Shown: positions 27,370-35,959 of the stretch, piece by piece
Position numbering within the stretch: position 1 is the stretch's first letter
Layout: each line of letters opens with the position of its first letter
NCBI GenBank assembly: GCA_937885645.1
Contig: CALABJ010000018.1
Coordinates: 62,001 to 126,000 of the forward strand
From: RGIG4097 sp937885645
GTDB lineage: Bacteria; Bacillota; Clostridia; Christensenellales; CAG-917
Direction of reading: 5' to 3'
Length of the DNA stretch: 64,000 nucleotides
Program-made: the position numbers and the translations under genes
The notes under the pieces: generated by a model
What the model was told of the DNA's origin: nothing
The model's database searches: none
Seen by the model: the letters and a program-made list of their open reading frames with translations, nothing else

Positions 27370-27841
27370 AGGAGAGAAACTCTTTGAACAATTTGACGTG
27401 GATTTCCTCATCCAAGATTATCCGCTCAATAAGGTTTTTCACAGAGTCCTGCGACAGGTTGAGTATGGCACGCTCGTAGCCTAAAATGGCGTTTTCCTCA
27501 GCCAAAATGTTTTGTCGCAAAAATCGTTTTGGGTCTAGGGTGTAGTTGACGTAGCTCCCACTCCAATATGCTCTGCCACCAATGACGGGATAACCTCCTA
27601 GGGCGGTGATTGCATTGCCAAGGAGGTCCACGTGCTTCATCTCGGCAATAGACACTCCCTCGAGCATTTCCTTCAAGGCTTCGTCCTCTGCAACAAAGTG
27701 CTGATAGGTGTAAGTCATGACGGCAGTGATTTCACCTTGCACCCCGCCGTAAACAGGCATAAGGATTTTGCTATCGTGCAGGTTTTTCTCAACTTGCAAA
27801 GTGGGGTAATGAAGGTCACTTGAATAGGTTTTCAGGTCCAT
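27362..27841 (-). CDS. Ferritin-like diiron/dimanganese four-helix protein
   Basis: The start is the ATG at 27841 with AAAGGAG upstream; the longer frame crosses the promoter region. The 159 residues contain the paired metal-binding patterns of the ferritin-like fold: GEITAVMTYTYQ with EMKHVDLLG (ExxH) in the first half and AEENAILGYERA with DEEIHVKLF (ExxH) in the second. This suits a rubrerythrin/bacterioferritin- or manganese-catalase-like (CotJC-type) protein acting on peroxide or storing metal; I cannot choose between them. Confidence 0.75.
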   Translation of the reverse strand: MDLKTYSSDLHYPTLQVEKNLHDSKILMPVYGGVQGEITAVMTYTYQHFVAEDEALKEMLEGVSIAEMKHVDLLGNAITALGGYPVIGGRAYWSGSYVNYTLDPKRFLRQNILAEENAILGYERAILNLSQDSVKNLIERIILDEEIHVKLFKEFLSSI

Positions 27842-27940
27842 AAAACACTCCTTTTCAGTGACAAATATATTCTGAGACCACTGAAAGTGTGAAAAATAAA
27901 GAAAAATCAATAGAAAATATATATCTTTGCTGTATTTTGC

Positions 27941-27969
27941 TTGCCAAATCATTTTGACTATGCTAAAAT
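27941..27969 (+). promoter_or_regulatory. Sigma-A-type promoter for secG
   Basis: TTGCCA (27941-27946), 17 bp, TAAAAT (27964-27969), with GGAGG just before the ATG. Confidence 0.55.
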
Positions 27970-27997
27970 CACATAGATAATTTTTGGAGGTAAAAAA

Positions 27998-28324
27998 ATG
28001 CTGAACTCAATTTTCAACACACTTCTTGCAGCATCAGACTTCATCAGCAACCCCGGTGGATCAATTGATGCAACAGTAAGAAACAATGTTGTTATGGCAT
28101 TTATGATATTGATGATGATCGCAGCAATCGCAATGATCGTCGTCGTTTTGATGCAAAAAGGTACAAACGATAACGTGGGAGTCATCACCGGCGTTTCAGA
28201 CACATACTATGGCAAGAACAAGGAAAAGACCAAGGCTGGCATCTTGAAGAAAGTCACCTTCGCACTCTTTGCTTTCATCATTGTTTGTGCAATCATCTGC
28301 TTCGTCGTTGCAACAGTGGCATAA
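27998..28324 (+). CDS. secG: Preprotein translocase subunit SecG
   Basis: SecG is the small third subunit of the SecYEG channel. Two transmembrane helices (about residues 33-52 and 83-106) flank the conserved cytoplasmic loop VVVLMQKGTNDNVG with DTYYGKNKEKT. The N-terminal 28 residues are longer than in most SecG proteins. The GGAGG site and a strong terminator make it a one-gene transcript. smpB follows, as in many Firmicutes where secG-rnr-smpB are linked; rnr is missing here. Confidence 0.92.
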   Translation: MLNSIFNTLLAASDFISNPGGSIDATVRNNVVMAFMILMMIAAIAMIVVVLMQKGTNDNVGVITGVSDTYYGKNKEKTKAGILKKVTFALFAFIIVCAIICFVVATVA

Positions 28325-28340
28325 TTCAATTGAAACCAAG

Positions 28341-28371
28341 ACGACTCCGACAACTCGGAGTCGTTTTTTTT
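28341..28371 (+). terminator. Terminator after secG
   Basis: Perfect 10-bp stem ACGACTCCGA/TCGGAGTCGT followed by T7. Confidence 0.85.
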
Positions 28372-28507
28372 ATCCAAAATCTTGAAAGTGGATTGCGAGA
28401 GTGCTGTTGTTTTGGTTTGATTGAGTTTTGTTTAGGGACAGAAAATTTTGATAAACATTGAGACGCATTTCAATCCCATTGAAAAGACAATAGGCAAATC
28501 AGTGCAG

Positions 28508-28570
28508 TTTTTGTCTATTTTAGACAAAAAATCTATTTTGCTTGAAAGAGAGATAAAAGTAAGATATAAT
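28508..28570 (+). promoter_or_regulatory. smpB promoter with upstream palindrome
   Basis: TTGAAA (28542-28547), 17 bp, TATAAT (28565-28570): a near-consensus sigma-A promoter. The expected transcription start, six to seven bases after the -10, falls at the smpB ATG (28578). A perfect 10-bp inverted repeat TTTTTGTCTA/TAGACAAAAA (28508-28530) lies directly upstream of the -35. Confidence 0.65.
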
Positions 28571-28577
28571 AAAGTTT

Positions 28578-29030
28578 ATGAAATTGATTGCAGAAAACAG
28601 AAAAGCCCGCCACGATTATTTTGTGGAGGACACCTATGAAGCCGGCATAGTGCTGGTGGGTTGCGAGGTCAAGTCCATACGTCAAGGACAGGTCAACCTT
28701 CGTGACAGTTTTGCCATAATCAAAAATGGCGAGGTCTTTGCTGTTGGTATGCACATTGCTCCCTATCAAATGGGCAGTTATTTCAATCACGACCCAAGAC
28801 GCAATCGTAAACTCCTTCTCAACAAGGCTGAGATACGCAAGCTCAAAGCCAAAGTAGAGCAAAAGGGCTACACCCTCGTCCCCCTCAAAATCTATTTTAA
28901 GGACGCTCTAGTCAAGGTTGAGCTTGGTCTTTGCAAGGGCAAGGAAACCCACGACAAACGTGAATCAATCAAGCGTAGAGAAGAAGACAGAAAGATTGAC
29001 AGAATCAAAAAGGAATACAACGTAAGATAA
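28578..29030 (+). CDS. smpB: tmRNA-binding protein SmpB
   Basis: SmpB carries tmRNA to stalled ribosomes. The N-terminus (KARHDYFVEDTYEAGIVLVGCEVKSIR), the GYTLVPLKIYF core and the basic C-terminal tail (HDKRESIKRREEDRKI) are standard, and the length of 150 residues is typical. The start is fixed by family alignment, yet no ribosome site precedes it and the best promoter predicts a leaderless transcript. Its RNA partner ssrA is in this window at 44311. Confidence 0.95.
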   Translation: MKLIAENRKARHDYFVEDTYEAGIVLVGCEVKSIRQGQVNLRDSFAIIKNGEVFAVGMHIAPYQMGSYFNHDPRRNRKLLLNKAEIRKLKAKVEQKGYTLVPLKIYFKDALVKVELGLCKGKETHDKRESIKRREEDRKIDRIKKEYNVR

Positions 29031-29044
29031 CTTATAGGTGAAAT

Positions 29045-30325
29045 ATGAAAAACATTGACACAATTTGCGTGCAAGGTGGCTACACCCCAAAAAACGGCGA
29101 GCCTAGACAAATCCCCATCGTCCAAAGCACAACTTTCAAATATGACACCAGCGAGGATATGGGCAAACTCTTTGACCTTGAAGCAAGCGGATATTTTTAT
29201 ACCCGTCTGCAAAACCCCACCAATGACTACGTAGCGGCAAAACTGACCGAAATGGAAGGTGGCACGGCAGGTATGTTGACCTCATCAGGTCAAGCAGCCA
29301 ACTTCTTTGCAGTGTTCAACATTGCCACCAGCGGTGACCACGTTGTGTCCAGTGCAAACATCTATGGTGGCACTTTCAACCTATTTTCTGTCACAATGAA
29401 GAAGATGGGCATTGATTTCACCTTCATCTCACCTGACAGCACCGAGGAAGAAATCGAGGCAGCAATGCGCCCCAACACCAAAGCAGTGTTTGGCGAGACC
29501 GTTGCCAACCCTTCACTTGCAGTCCTTGACATCGAGCGCTTTGCAAAGGTGGCACACCGCCACGGAGTGCCTCTCATCATTGACAACACCTTTGCCACTC
29601 CTGTAAATTGCAGACCTATCGAGTGGGGCGCAGACATCGTCACCCACTCCACAACCAAGTATATTGACGGACACGGAGTGTCCGTTGGTGGTGCAATCAT
29701 TGACAGTGGCAAGTTTGACTGGATGGCACACGCCGACAAATTCCCTGGTCTTTGCACCCCCGACGACAGTTATCACGGAATCACCTACGCCACCAAGTTT
29801 GGCAAGGAAGGTGCTTTCATCACAAAGGCAACCGCCCAACTTATGCGCGACTTTGGTGCAATCCAATCACCTCAACACGCATTCTATATCAACCTCGGCC
29901 TTGAAAGTCTTCACGTACGTATGGCACGTCACGTTGAAAACGGCAAGAGAGTTGCAGAGTTTTTGAAAAATCATCCTCTTGTTGACTGGGTGACCTATCC
30001 CGACCTTGAAGGGGACAAATATTACGACCTTGCCAAAAAGTATTGTCCCAACGGCACTTGTGGCGTTGTCAGTTTCGGCGTAAAGGGCGGAAGAAAGGGA
30101 GCAGAGCAATTTATGAAGAGCCTGCGCCTTATTGCCATTGAAACCCACGTGGCAGATGCAAGAAGTTGCTGTCTGCACCCTGCCAACGCAACCCATCGTC
30201 AAATGACCGATGACGAGCTTGTTTCCGCAGGCATCACCCCCGACCTTGTCCGTCTCAGTTGCGGACTTGAAAGCGCAGATGACCTCATCGCAGACCTTAG
30301 TCAAGCCCTTGACACAGTGAGATAA
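29045..30325 (+). CDS. metY: O-acetylhomoserine sulfhydrylase (MetY)
   Basis: A PLP enzyme that makes homocysteine from O-acetylhomoserine and sulfide. It shows the Cys/Met-metabolism fold: YTRLQNPTNDYVAAKLTEME near the N-terminus, the PLP-binding SSGQAANF region, IIDNTFATP, and the Schiff-base lysine in HSTTKYIDGHG. At 426 residues it has the MetY length (cystathionine synthases are about 380), with the characteristic insert around WMAHADKFPG. It lies 2 bp before metA, whose product supplies the substrate. Confidence 0.9.
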   Translation: MKNIDTICVQGGYTPKNGEPRQIPIVQSTTFKYDTSEDMGKLFDLEASGYFYTRLQNPTNDYVAAKLTEMEGGTAGMLTSSGQAANFFAVFNIATSGDHVVSSANIYGGTFNLFSVTMKKMGIDFTFISPDSTEEEIEAAMRPNTKAVFGETVANPSLAVLDIERFAKVAHRHGVPLIIDNTFATPVNCRPIEWGADIVTHSTTKYIDGHGVSVGGAIIDSGKFDWMAHADKFPGLCTPDDSYHGITYATKFGKEGAFITKATAQLMRDFGAIQSPQHAFYINLGLESLHVRMARHVENGKRVAEFLKNHPLVDWVTYPDLEGDKYYDLAKKYCPNGTCGVVSFGVKGGRKGAEQFMKSLRLIAIETHVADARSCCLHPANATHRQMTDDELVSAGITPDLVRLSCGLESADDLIADLSQALDTVR

Positions 30326-30327
30326 TT

Positions 30328-31245
30328 ATGCCCATTATTATTCCAAAAGAGTTGCCCGCCTACAAGGTGTTGGCAAAAGAAAAAATCTTCGTTATGGACA
30401 GCGACAGGGCAGGCAAGCAGGACATCCGTCCTATTGAGATTGCCATAGTCAACTTGATGCCCACAAAGGAAGTGACCGAGGCGCAAATCGTGCGTCTTCT
30501 TTCCAACAGCCCTTTGCAGATCAACATCACTCTCATCAAGACCGCAAGCTACACAAGCACCCACGCATCAACCGACCATATGGGCAAATTCTATTGCACC
30601 ATAGAGGAAGCCAAAAAGAAGAAGTTTGACGGCATGATAGTGACAGGCGCACCCGTTGAAAACATCCCCTTTGAAGAGGTCAAATACTGGAACGAATTGA
30701 CTGATATTATGGACTTTGCCGAAACCAACGTCACCAGCACCATATTTATCTGTTGGGGAGCACAAGCGGCACTTTATCATCAATACGGCATCAATAAACA
30801 CCCTCTTCCTGAAAAATTGTTTGGAGTGTTTGAAACAAAAGCGGTTGTTGAAAACGATATGCTTCTTAAAGGCATGAACGACACTTTCAACATTCCTCAC
30901 TCCCGCCACACCGCCATTGACGAAAAGGCTGTGTATGAGTGCAAGGACTTGAAGGTTTTGGCAGTCAGTGACAAGGCAGGCATTTGCATTTTGAAACGTC
31001 ACAACAACAGAAGTTTTTATTTCACTGGCCACGCCGAATATGACCGCGAAACCCTCCTCACTGAGTACGAAAGAGATCTTGCAAAAGGCGAGCCCATCAA
31101 AGCCCCCGAAAACTATTTTGTTGACGAAGAGAAGAGAGAAATCAGGATGACTTGGCGCTCAACCGCAAATCTTCTTTTCTACAACTGGCTGAACTATTAC
31201 GTGTATCAAATCACGCCCTTTGACATTAACGATATTAAGAAATAA
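30328..31245 (+). CDS. metA: Homoserine O-acetyltransferase (MetA family)
   Basis: The MetA fold is evident from AIVNLMPTKEVTEAQ, the catalytic Cys in FICWGAQAALYHQYG and the HSRHTA segment. The residue that sets acyl donor in this family is Glu111 here (GAPVE), which in characterised MetA enzymes means acetyl-CoA; Gly at this place gives succinyl-CoA. This agrees with the adjacent MetY, an O-acetylhomoserine enzyme. The length of 305 residues is normal. A terminator follows directly. Confidence 0.92.
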   Translation: MPIIIPKELPAYKVLAKEKIFVMDSDRAGKQDIRPIEIAIVNLMPTKEVTEAQIVRLLSNSPLQINITLIKTASYTSTHASTDHMGKFYCTIEEAKKKKFDGMIVTGAPVENIPFEEVKYWNELTDIMDFAETNVTSTIFICWGAQAALYHQYGINKHPLPEKLFGVFETKAVVENDMLLKGMNDTFNIPHSRHTAIDEKAVYECKDLKVLAVSDKAGICILKRHNNRSFYFTGHAEYDRETLLTEYERDLAKGEPIKAPENYFVDEEKREIRMTWRSTANLLFYNWLNYYVYQITPFDINDIKK

Positions 31246-31271
31246 AAACGCGCTATTTGGCGAATAACTTC

Positions 31272-31303
31272 AAAAAAGGCACTCCGTTTGGAGTGCTTTT
31301 TTA
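31272..31303 (+). terminator. Terminator after metA
   Basis: GCACTCC/GGAGTGC stem flanked by A6 and T6. Confidence 0.85.
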
Positions 31304-31590
31304 TAATTTTAGTGCGTAATCCCCTAAGCGCATGTCCCCCTTCCTCACGTGTTTCCCCCTTCTGCCATATGGCAGAGCCCTTCGGGCAGGGCAACACTCG
31401 GCTCTCGCACATTAAGCGACGCCGCCTCATTATGCCACTCGTTGCGTTGGTGCAAAAAGATCACAGCGCACCCGCAACTTCGTACTCTTGTCTGGTGCTC
31501 GGCGCTCCCTTCCTCGTCGCCGCTGCTCCTCGCGTTCCGTCACGCAACATGTGAGTGTTTGTTTAAGAACGCTCCATACAGACTTTTCAC
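31304..31590. other. GC-rich intergenic stretch, no gene recognised
   Basis: Part of a 497-bp gap between metA and a convergent transporter gene. It is visibly richer in C and G than its surroundings and holds small inverted repeats such as CTGCCATATGGCAG and GCCCTTCGGGC. The short open frames in it overlap one another and show no protein-like pattern. It may be a dispersed non-coding repeat. Confidence 0.35.
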
Positions 31591-31695
31591 CGCAACTCAC
31601 CGCAGGTGAATATCACGCACGAAGTGCATATAACTCACGAAGTGAATATAACTTTGCAAAGCAAAATATAACTTGTCTTGCAACGCAAGACAAAT
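31591..31695. repeat. Array of short hairpins separated by ATATAACT-like boxes
   Basis: Small palindromes TCACCGCAGGTGA, GCACGAAGTGC, TCACGAAGTGA, TTTGCAAAGCAAA and TGTCTTGCAACGCAAGACA are separated by ATATCAC, ATATAACT, ATATAACT and ATATAACT. The design (fixed box, variable hairpin) and the TCACGAAGTGA unit are shared with the array at 3078-3230. Confidence 0.65.
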
Positions 31696-31726
31696 AAAAA
31701 AGACACTCAATCGAGTGCCTTTTTTG
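31695..31726. terminator. Bidirectional terminator between metA and the MFS gene
   Basis: CACTC-AATC-GAGTG stem with A6 and T6 flanks; it can end the minus-strand transporter message. Confidence 0.7.
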
Positions 31727-31742
31727 TTTCATTTTTCATTTT

Positions 31743-33248
31743 TTAGTCTTCATTTTCATCAGGGAAGGGACATGCTCCTTCACAGTCAACACCACAGGTG
31801 CAGACGGGTTCAAGCTCTTCACCGACAGGTGCTTCTTCCATTGTTTCTTCAACCATTTCTTCTGCGGTTTCTGCGGCTGCCACTTCTTCTGCTTGTTGCT
31901 CTGCAAGTTTTTCTTCCATCTTACGCTTGCGGAGTTTGTCTGCATCAATCATGACAAACACGATAGGAATGATTGCAAGCACTGCGATGATTGCTGCTGC
32001 AAGGAAGATTTCAAAGGGAGGCATATAGTCCACTGATTGATCGTCCATCTTCATAAGGTTGATGATCATTGTGATGAGAGGACCGATGAGCATAGGGAGA
32101 AGCACTGTGAAGCACATTCTCACACCTTGGAATCTGCCTTCGCCACCCTTGGGGATATAGTCTTGGAAGGTTGACATCAAAGCGCCACCGCCTGCAAGAA
32201 GTGCGCCAAGCATAAATGTGCCTGCCACCACAAGGACGTAAACGTAGACGTTTTGAGGCATAAACTTCATAAGGTAGATGACGATTGTTGCTGCGATGAC
32301 CACAAGGACAAGGGGGAGATAGAAGAACTTTCTGCCGTATTTGTCATAGAGGATACCTGTCACAGCGGTGAGGACACCAGCAAGCACGATGACGATTGCA
32401 AGGGGAACGATGAAGTCCTTGACGCCAAGGGTGTTGGTGATGAAGTTGATGAGGTATGAGAAGAAAGTTTGTTGTGAGATGCCAAGGATACAGCTTGCGG
32501 TGAGGCAAACGTAGAGCATCTTATTGTTTTTTATGACGGAAGGACGGAAGCCGTAGAAGGTTTCCTTCCAGTAGTTGGGGTTGCTGTTTTTGATGATGTT
32601 GGGGCTATCCTTCATTGTGAAGATTGCCACAATACCAGCCACAATAGGCAGCACACCGAGGACGATGAAGAATGCCACTGTGTTGCCTGCGTCATAGGTG
32701 AGCATGCCAAGGACAAACACGATGACGAAAGCAAGGATAGAGAAGATTGACATGACGCTGTTGACCTTACCGCGGTTGGTTGTGTCGGTGACGTCAGTGA
32801 TCCAAGTGTTGAATGCGGCGTCGTTTGCAGTTGAGCCAAAGAAGGTCATGATGCAGTCGAAGATGACGAGGAATGCTGCAACAATGCCCAAGGTGTTGGC
32901 AGTAGGGGACATAGGGATTGCTGCAAAGAGCATAATGGTGACGCCCCATGCGATATAGCCGTATGCCACAAAGGGTTTACGTTTGCCCACTTTGTCAATG
33001 AGTCCGCCTGCAAAGATAGTGGTTGCGGTTGCGGCGATTGCGCTGAGCCAAATCATCAAAGTGCTGACGATAGTGCCCCAGTCCACGTTGCCCACGTTTG
33101 CGCCGATGTCTTGCGCCATCTTTGCAAAGTACATGTTTTCAACCGACCAAGCAATTTGACCAATCAAGCCGAAGAGGATAGCAGAGAGCCAAACTTTTCC
33201 GCTGAGCTTAGTTGTTTTCACAGTTTGAGTTGTAGGAATATTGCTCAT
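31743..33248 (-). CDS. MFS transporter with acidic, cysteine-containing C-terminal tail
   Basis: About 12 hydrophobic helices across residues 16-445 with the MFS loop motif GGLIDKVGKRKPF identify a major facilitator, in the sugar/cation symporter-like group; substrate unknown. After the last helix a cytoplasmic tail of about 55 residues is rich in Glu and Ala and ends with CTCGVDCEGACPFPDENED. A similar, stronger tail is on the other MFS protein at 34150. The ribosome site is AGGAGAAAC. It is monocistronic with terminators on both sides. Confidence 0.85.
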   Translation of the reverse strand: MSNIPTTQTVKTTKLSGKVWLSAILFGLIGQIAWSVENMYFAKMAQDIGANVGNVDWGTIVSTLMIWLSAIAATATTIFAGGLIDKVGKRKPFVAYGYIAWGVTIMLFAAIPMSPTANTLGIVAAFLVIFDCIMTFFGSTANDAAFNTWITDVTDTTNRGKVNSVMSIFSILAFVIVFVLGMLTYDAGNTVAFFIVLGVLPIVAGIVAIFTMKDSPNIIKNSNPNYWKETFYGFRPSVIKNNKMLYVCLTASCILGISQQTFFSYLINFITNTLGVKDFIVPLAIVIVLAGVLTAVTGILYDKYGRKFFYLPLVLVVIAATIVIYLMKFMPQNVYVYVLVVAGTFMLGALLAGGGALMSTFQDYIPKGGEGRFQGVRMCFTVLLPMLIGPLITMIINLMKMDDQSVDYMPPFEIFLAAAIIAVLAIIPIVFVMIDADKLRKRKMEEKLAEQQAEEVAAAETAEEMVEETMEEAPVGEELEPVCTCGVDCEGACPFPDENED

Positions 33249-33311
33249 AAGTTTCTCCTAAAATTGTCTTAACACAATAATTTTAGCACAATACTGGGAT
33301 ATGTCAATATA

Positions 33312-33337
33312 GAAAAACCACTCAACTGAGTGGTTTT
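33312..33337. terminator. Terminator between tcdA and the MFS gene
   Basis: AAAACCACTCA/TGAGTGGTTTT inverted repeat, usable on the minus strand after tcdA. Confidence 0.6.
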
Positions 33338-33373
33338 CAATCAAATTCGGTAGAATTATCCGCCTATTTTGGT

Positions 33374-34072
33374 CTAGTCAATGAGGACTCTTATCACGTA
33401 TCCTGCCAGTTTCAGTCCCGCAATGGCAGGAGGGTAGGATATGCTTGCAGGGATATGCCTGCCTTTTTCTTCCACTTGATACTTAGGTGAAACAGGTGTT
33501 TCCTTTGAGTACACCACGGTGAGAGAGTTTATCCCACGGGCTTTAAGCTCCTTTCTCATCACCTTTGCAAGGGGGCAGACAGATGTCTTTTTTATGTCCG
33601 CAATCTCAAAATCATCCCCAAGTTTGTTGCCTGTGCCCATTGAACTGACGATATTTATGCCAAGGGCTTTTGCACGGACAATGAGTTCAAGCTTTGCAGA
33701 CACTGTGTCCACTGCATCCACTATGAAATCATAGTTTTCAAGGGGAATAGAGTCCGCATTTTCAGGCAAATAGAAAGTGTCATAGACGTCCACGACGCAC
33801 TGTGGATTGATGGACAAAATACGCTCCTTTGCCACCTCAACCTTCTTTTTGCCAATGGTGGAAGTGGTCGCCAAAATTTGGCGATTTAGGTTGCTTTCGT
33901 GGATGCAGTCATTGTCAAGGACACCAATACGTCCAACACCGGCACGGGCCAGTGCTTCAACAACGTATCCCCCAACACCTCCAACACCAGCCACAAGGAC
34001 TTTGGCGTTTTTGAGAGCGGAAAGAGCATCACAGCCTATGAGCATTTCAGTGCGAGAAAAGTTTGTTTCCAT
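33374..34072 (-). CDS. tcdA: tRNA threonylcarbamoyladenosine dehydratase TcdA
   Basis: An E1/ThiF-like adenylating enzyme that converts t6A37 to the cyclic ct6A form. It has the nucleotide-binding GVGGVGGYVVEALARAG loop, DND/NLNRQ (SNLNRQILATTSTIGKKK) and the family's VSSMGTGNKLGDDFEIADI segment. The start at 34072 (METNFSRTEMLIG) fits the family; a further ATG at 34129 lies inside the upstream gene's terminator. No ribosome site is visible and a TTTACAC/GTGTAAA inverted repeat (about 34078-34094) sits just before the start. Confidence 0.88.
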   Translation of the reverse strand: METNFSRTEMLIGCDALSALKNAKVLVAGVGGVGGYVVEALARAGVGRIGVLDNDCIHESNLNRQILATTSTIGKKKVEVAKERILSINPQCVVDVYDTFYLPENADSIPLENYDFIVDAVDTVSAKLELIVRAKALGINIVSSMGTGNKLGDDFEIADIKKTSVCPLAKVMRKELKARGINSLTVVYSKETPVSPKYQVEEKGRHIPASISYPPAIAGLKLAGYVIRVLID

Positions 34073-34102
34073 AGTTTTTACACTTTGTGTAAAGTTTTTT
34101 AC

Positions 34103-34135
34103 AAAAGAAACTTGCGGTGGGGTTGCCACCGCAAG
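34103..34135 (-). terminator. Terminator after the GPH-type MFS gene
   Basis: On the minus strand CTTGCGGTGG-CAACC-CCACCGCAAG is followed by TTTCTTTT. Confidence 0.8.
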
Positions 34136-34149
34136 TGTTTCGTTGATGA

Positions 34150-35841
34150 TTATTCTGCGTCAGTTGCAGGTGCTTCGTCTGCTGCTACTTCTTCAAACAC
34201 CTCTTCTGCGGGTGCTTCTGAGTGGCAGGAGCAAGTGCAAGTTTCGTCGCAGTTTTCGTCACAGTCACAGGTGCATTCACCGTCTGCGCAGTCACAACCG
34301 CAGTCGCAAGTGCATTCACTGAGTTCTGCACCGCTGTCACGGAGTCTGATTTCTTCACAGATTCTGTCGTATTCCACTTCATCGATCTTGAACTTCTTCA
34401 TATAGAGGATGAATGATGAAAGGATGAAGAGGATGGGGAATACTGCCATACAAACAATAACCCACTGTGCGGTGTCAGGGTTTGCTGTGCCGAGAATGCC
34501 GTTGATGTTTTCAAGCATAACTTCTTCACTGATATGACCTGTTGCGTTGAGTTGTGTTTGCTCAGAGATTTGTTTTGCAAGGAGGTCGATGCCGAGAGCG
34601 ATGAGAGCCACGGTTTCAATTGCCTTGACGATTGATGAGCCCATCTTTGCCATGAAGGGACGGACTGCGAAGATAATGCCTTCGTCACGACGGCCAGTCT
34701 TGATGTCGTTGTATTCGATGGTGTTTGAAACTGAGATAGTGAGCACTTGATAGTAGAGTGCTTGACCAAATGATGCGATTGCACCGCAAAGACCGATGAA
34801 CACAAATGAAACCATGCTTTCTCTTGCGCCGTCAAATGCGCCGGTGACAAGGGCGAGGATGAGCATAAGTGCATATCCAGCCACAACCGTTGACACGCAA
34901 ATCTTTGCAAGTTGTTTTCTGGTCAGTTTCTTTGACAGGATAGGGTAGAACACGATGATTGCCATTGAAATACCGGTGAGGATTGAGAAGATGGTGCAAA
35001 GTGTGCCCTTATAGCCAAAGCGGAGATACACCCAGTAGGTGTAGAGTGAGTTCATGATTGCACTGCCAACGTTGTAGAGGAGCATTGAGCCTGCGGTGAC
35101 AAGAAGTTGGTCGTTTTTGAGGACGACTTTGAACATTGCACCAAGACCACGCTTGTCTTTGTTTTCTGCAGTGACAGGGGGGAGGGGTTTTTCCTTGACA
35201 ACACAGCAAGTCATAACTTGGCATGCAGCAAAGAGGACGCAAACCACACAAGCAATGATTTGATATGCAGTTTGAGTGTTGCCACCGAGAGCGGTTTCAC
35301 CTGCTGTAAGTGTGGGGATAAGGATGACGCAAAGACCTGCACCAATACCAGCACCAACGTTTGCGATGGTGGACAGATTGTTTCTGTCGGTGGGATGTGA
35401 GGTGAGCGAAGGCATCATGCCCCAGTAAGAGATGTCGTTCATCGTGTAGGTGACGCCCCAGAGGAGATAACCAAATGCGAAGAAGATGACGTAGCTTGAG
35501 CCTTGGAGAGGCACGAAGAACAGGAGCAAAATGATTACGATGTTAGAGAAGCATCCTGCCAAAATCCAAGGTTTGAACTTGCCGATCTTGGTGCGAGTTT
35601 TTTCGATGAGCATGCCCATGAAGGGGTCGTTGCATCCGTCGAAAATTCTGCACACGATGAAGATGATGCCCACTGCTGCGTATTCTGCAGTGGTCAATCC
35701 TTTTGTGAAGAGGATAAACAGGGTGAGGTAGGTGTTGACAAGAGTATAGGTCATGTCACGGCCGATACCACCGAGTGAATATCCCCAAAGGTTGCGCTTT
35801 GAAAGTCTTTCGACTCCAGGTGAGGCTGTAAGTGTTGCCAT
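34150..35841 (-). CDS. GPH-type sugar:cation symporter with a 12-cysteine C-terminal tail
   Basis: The start region (LSKRNLWGYSLGGIGRDMTYTLVNTYLTLF) and the DGCNDPFMGMLIEKTRTKIGKFKPW segment are typical of the glycoside-pentoside-hexuronide:cation symporters, with about 12 helices. The tail after residue 500 is extraordinary: between about 507 and 540 it has 12 cysteines in CxC and CxCxC patterns mixed with Asp/Glu (for example ECTCDCGCDCADGECTCDC), then a final Glu/Ala-rich stretch. Such a tail could bind metal ions or form a redox site; that is inference. The ribosome site (AGGGAGAAAACT) is good. Confidence 0.85.
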   Translation of the reverse strand: MATLTASPGVERLSKRNLWGYSLGGIGRDMTYTLVNTYLTLFILFTKGLTTAEYAAVGIIFIVCRIFDGCNDPFMGMLIEKTRTKIGKFKPWILAGCFSNIVIILLLFFVPLQGSSYVIFFAFGYLLWGVTYTMNDISYWGMMPSLTSHPTDRNNLSTIANVGAGIGAGLCVILIPTLTAGETALGGNTQTAYQIIACVVCVLFAACQVMTCCVVKEKPLPPVTAENKDKRGLGAMFKVVLKNDQLLVTAGSMLLYNVGSAIMNSLYTYWVYLRFGYKGTLCTIFSILTGISMAIIVFYPILSKKLTRKQLAKICVSTVVAGYALMLILALVTGAFDGARESMVSFVFIGLCGAIASFGQALYYQVLTISVSNTIEYNDIKTGRRDEGIIFAVRPFMAKMGSSIVKAIETVALIALGIDLLAKQISEQTQLNATGHISEEVMLENINGILGTANPDTAQWVIVCMAVFPILFILSSFILYMKKFKIDEVEYDRICEEIRLRDSGAELSECTCDCGCDCADGECTCDCDENCDETCTCSCHSEAPAEEVFEEVAADEAPATDAE

Positions 35842-35959
35842 AGTTTTCTCCCTTTAAGGTTTTATTTTCATTTTATTGATACAATTTGACGTTGAAGCAA
35901 CGATTTTTCATAGACAAGGGTTTATATGTCTGTTTTCGGCACATAAACCATCATTTTCG

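Noticed and set aside
28448..28639. 63-codon ORF overlapping the smpB promoter
   Set aside because: It covers the promoter and palindrome, overlaps smpB out of frame and has no ribosome site.
31304..31590. Overlapping plus-strand ORFs in the GC-rich gap
   Set aside because: No ribosome sites, several frames overlap, and the peptides are dominated by Ser/Arg/Leu typical of noise.
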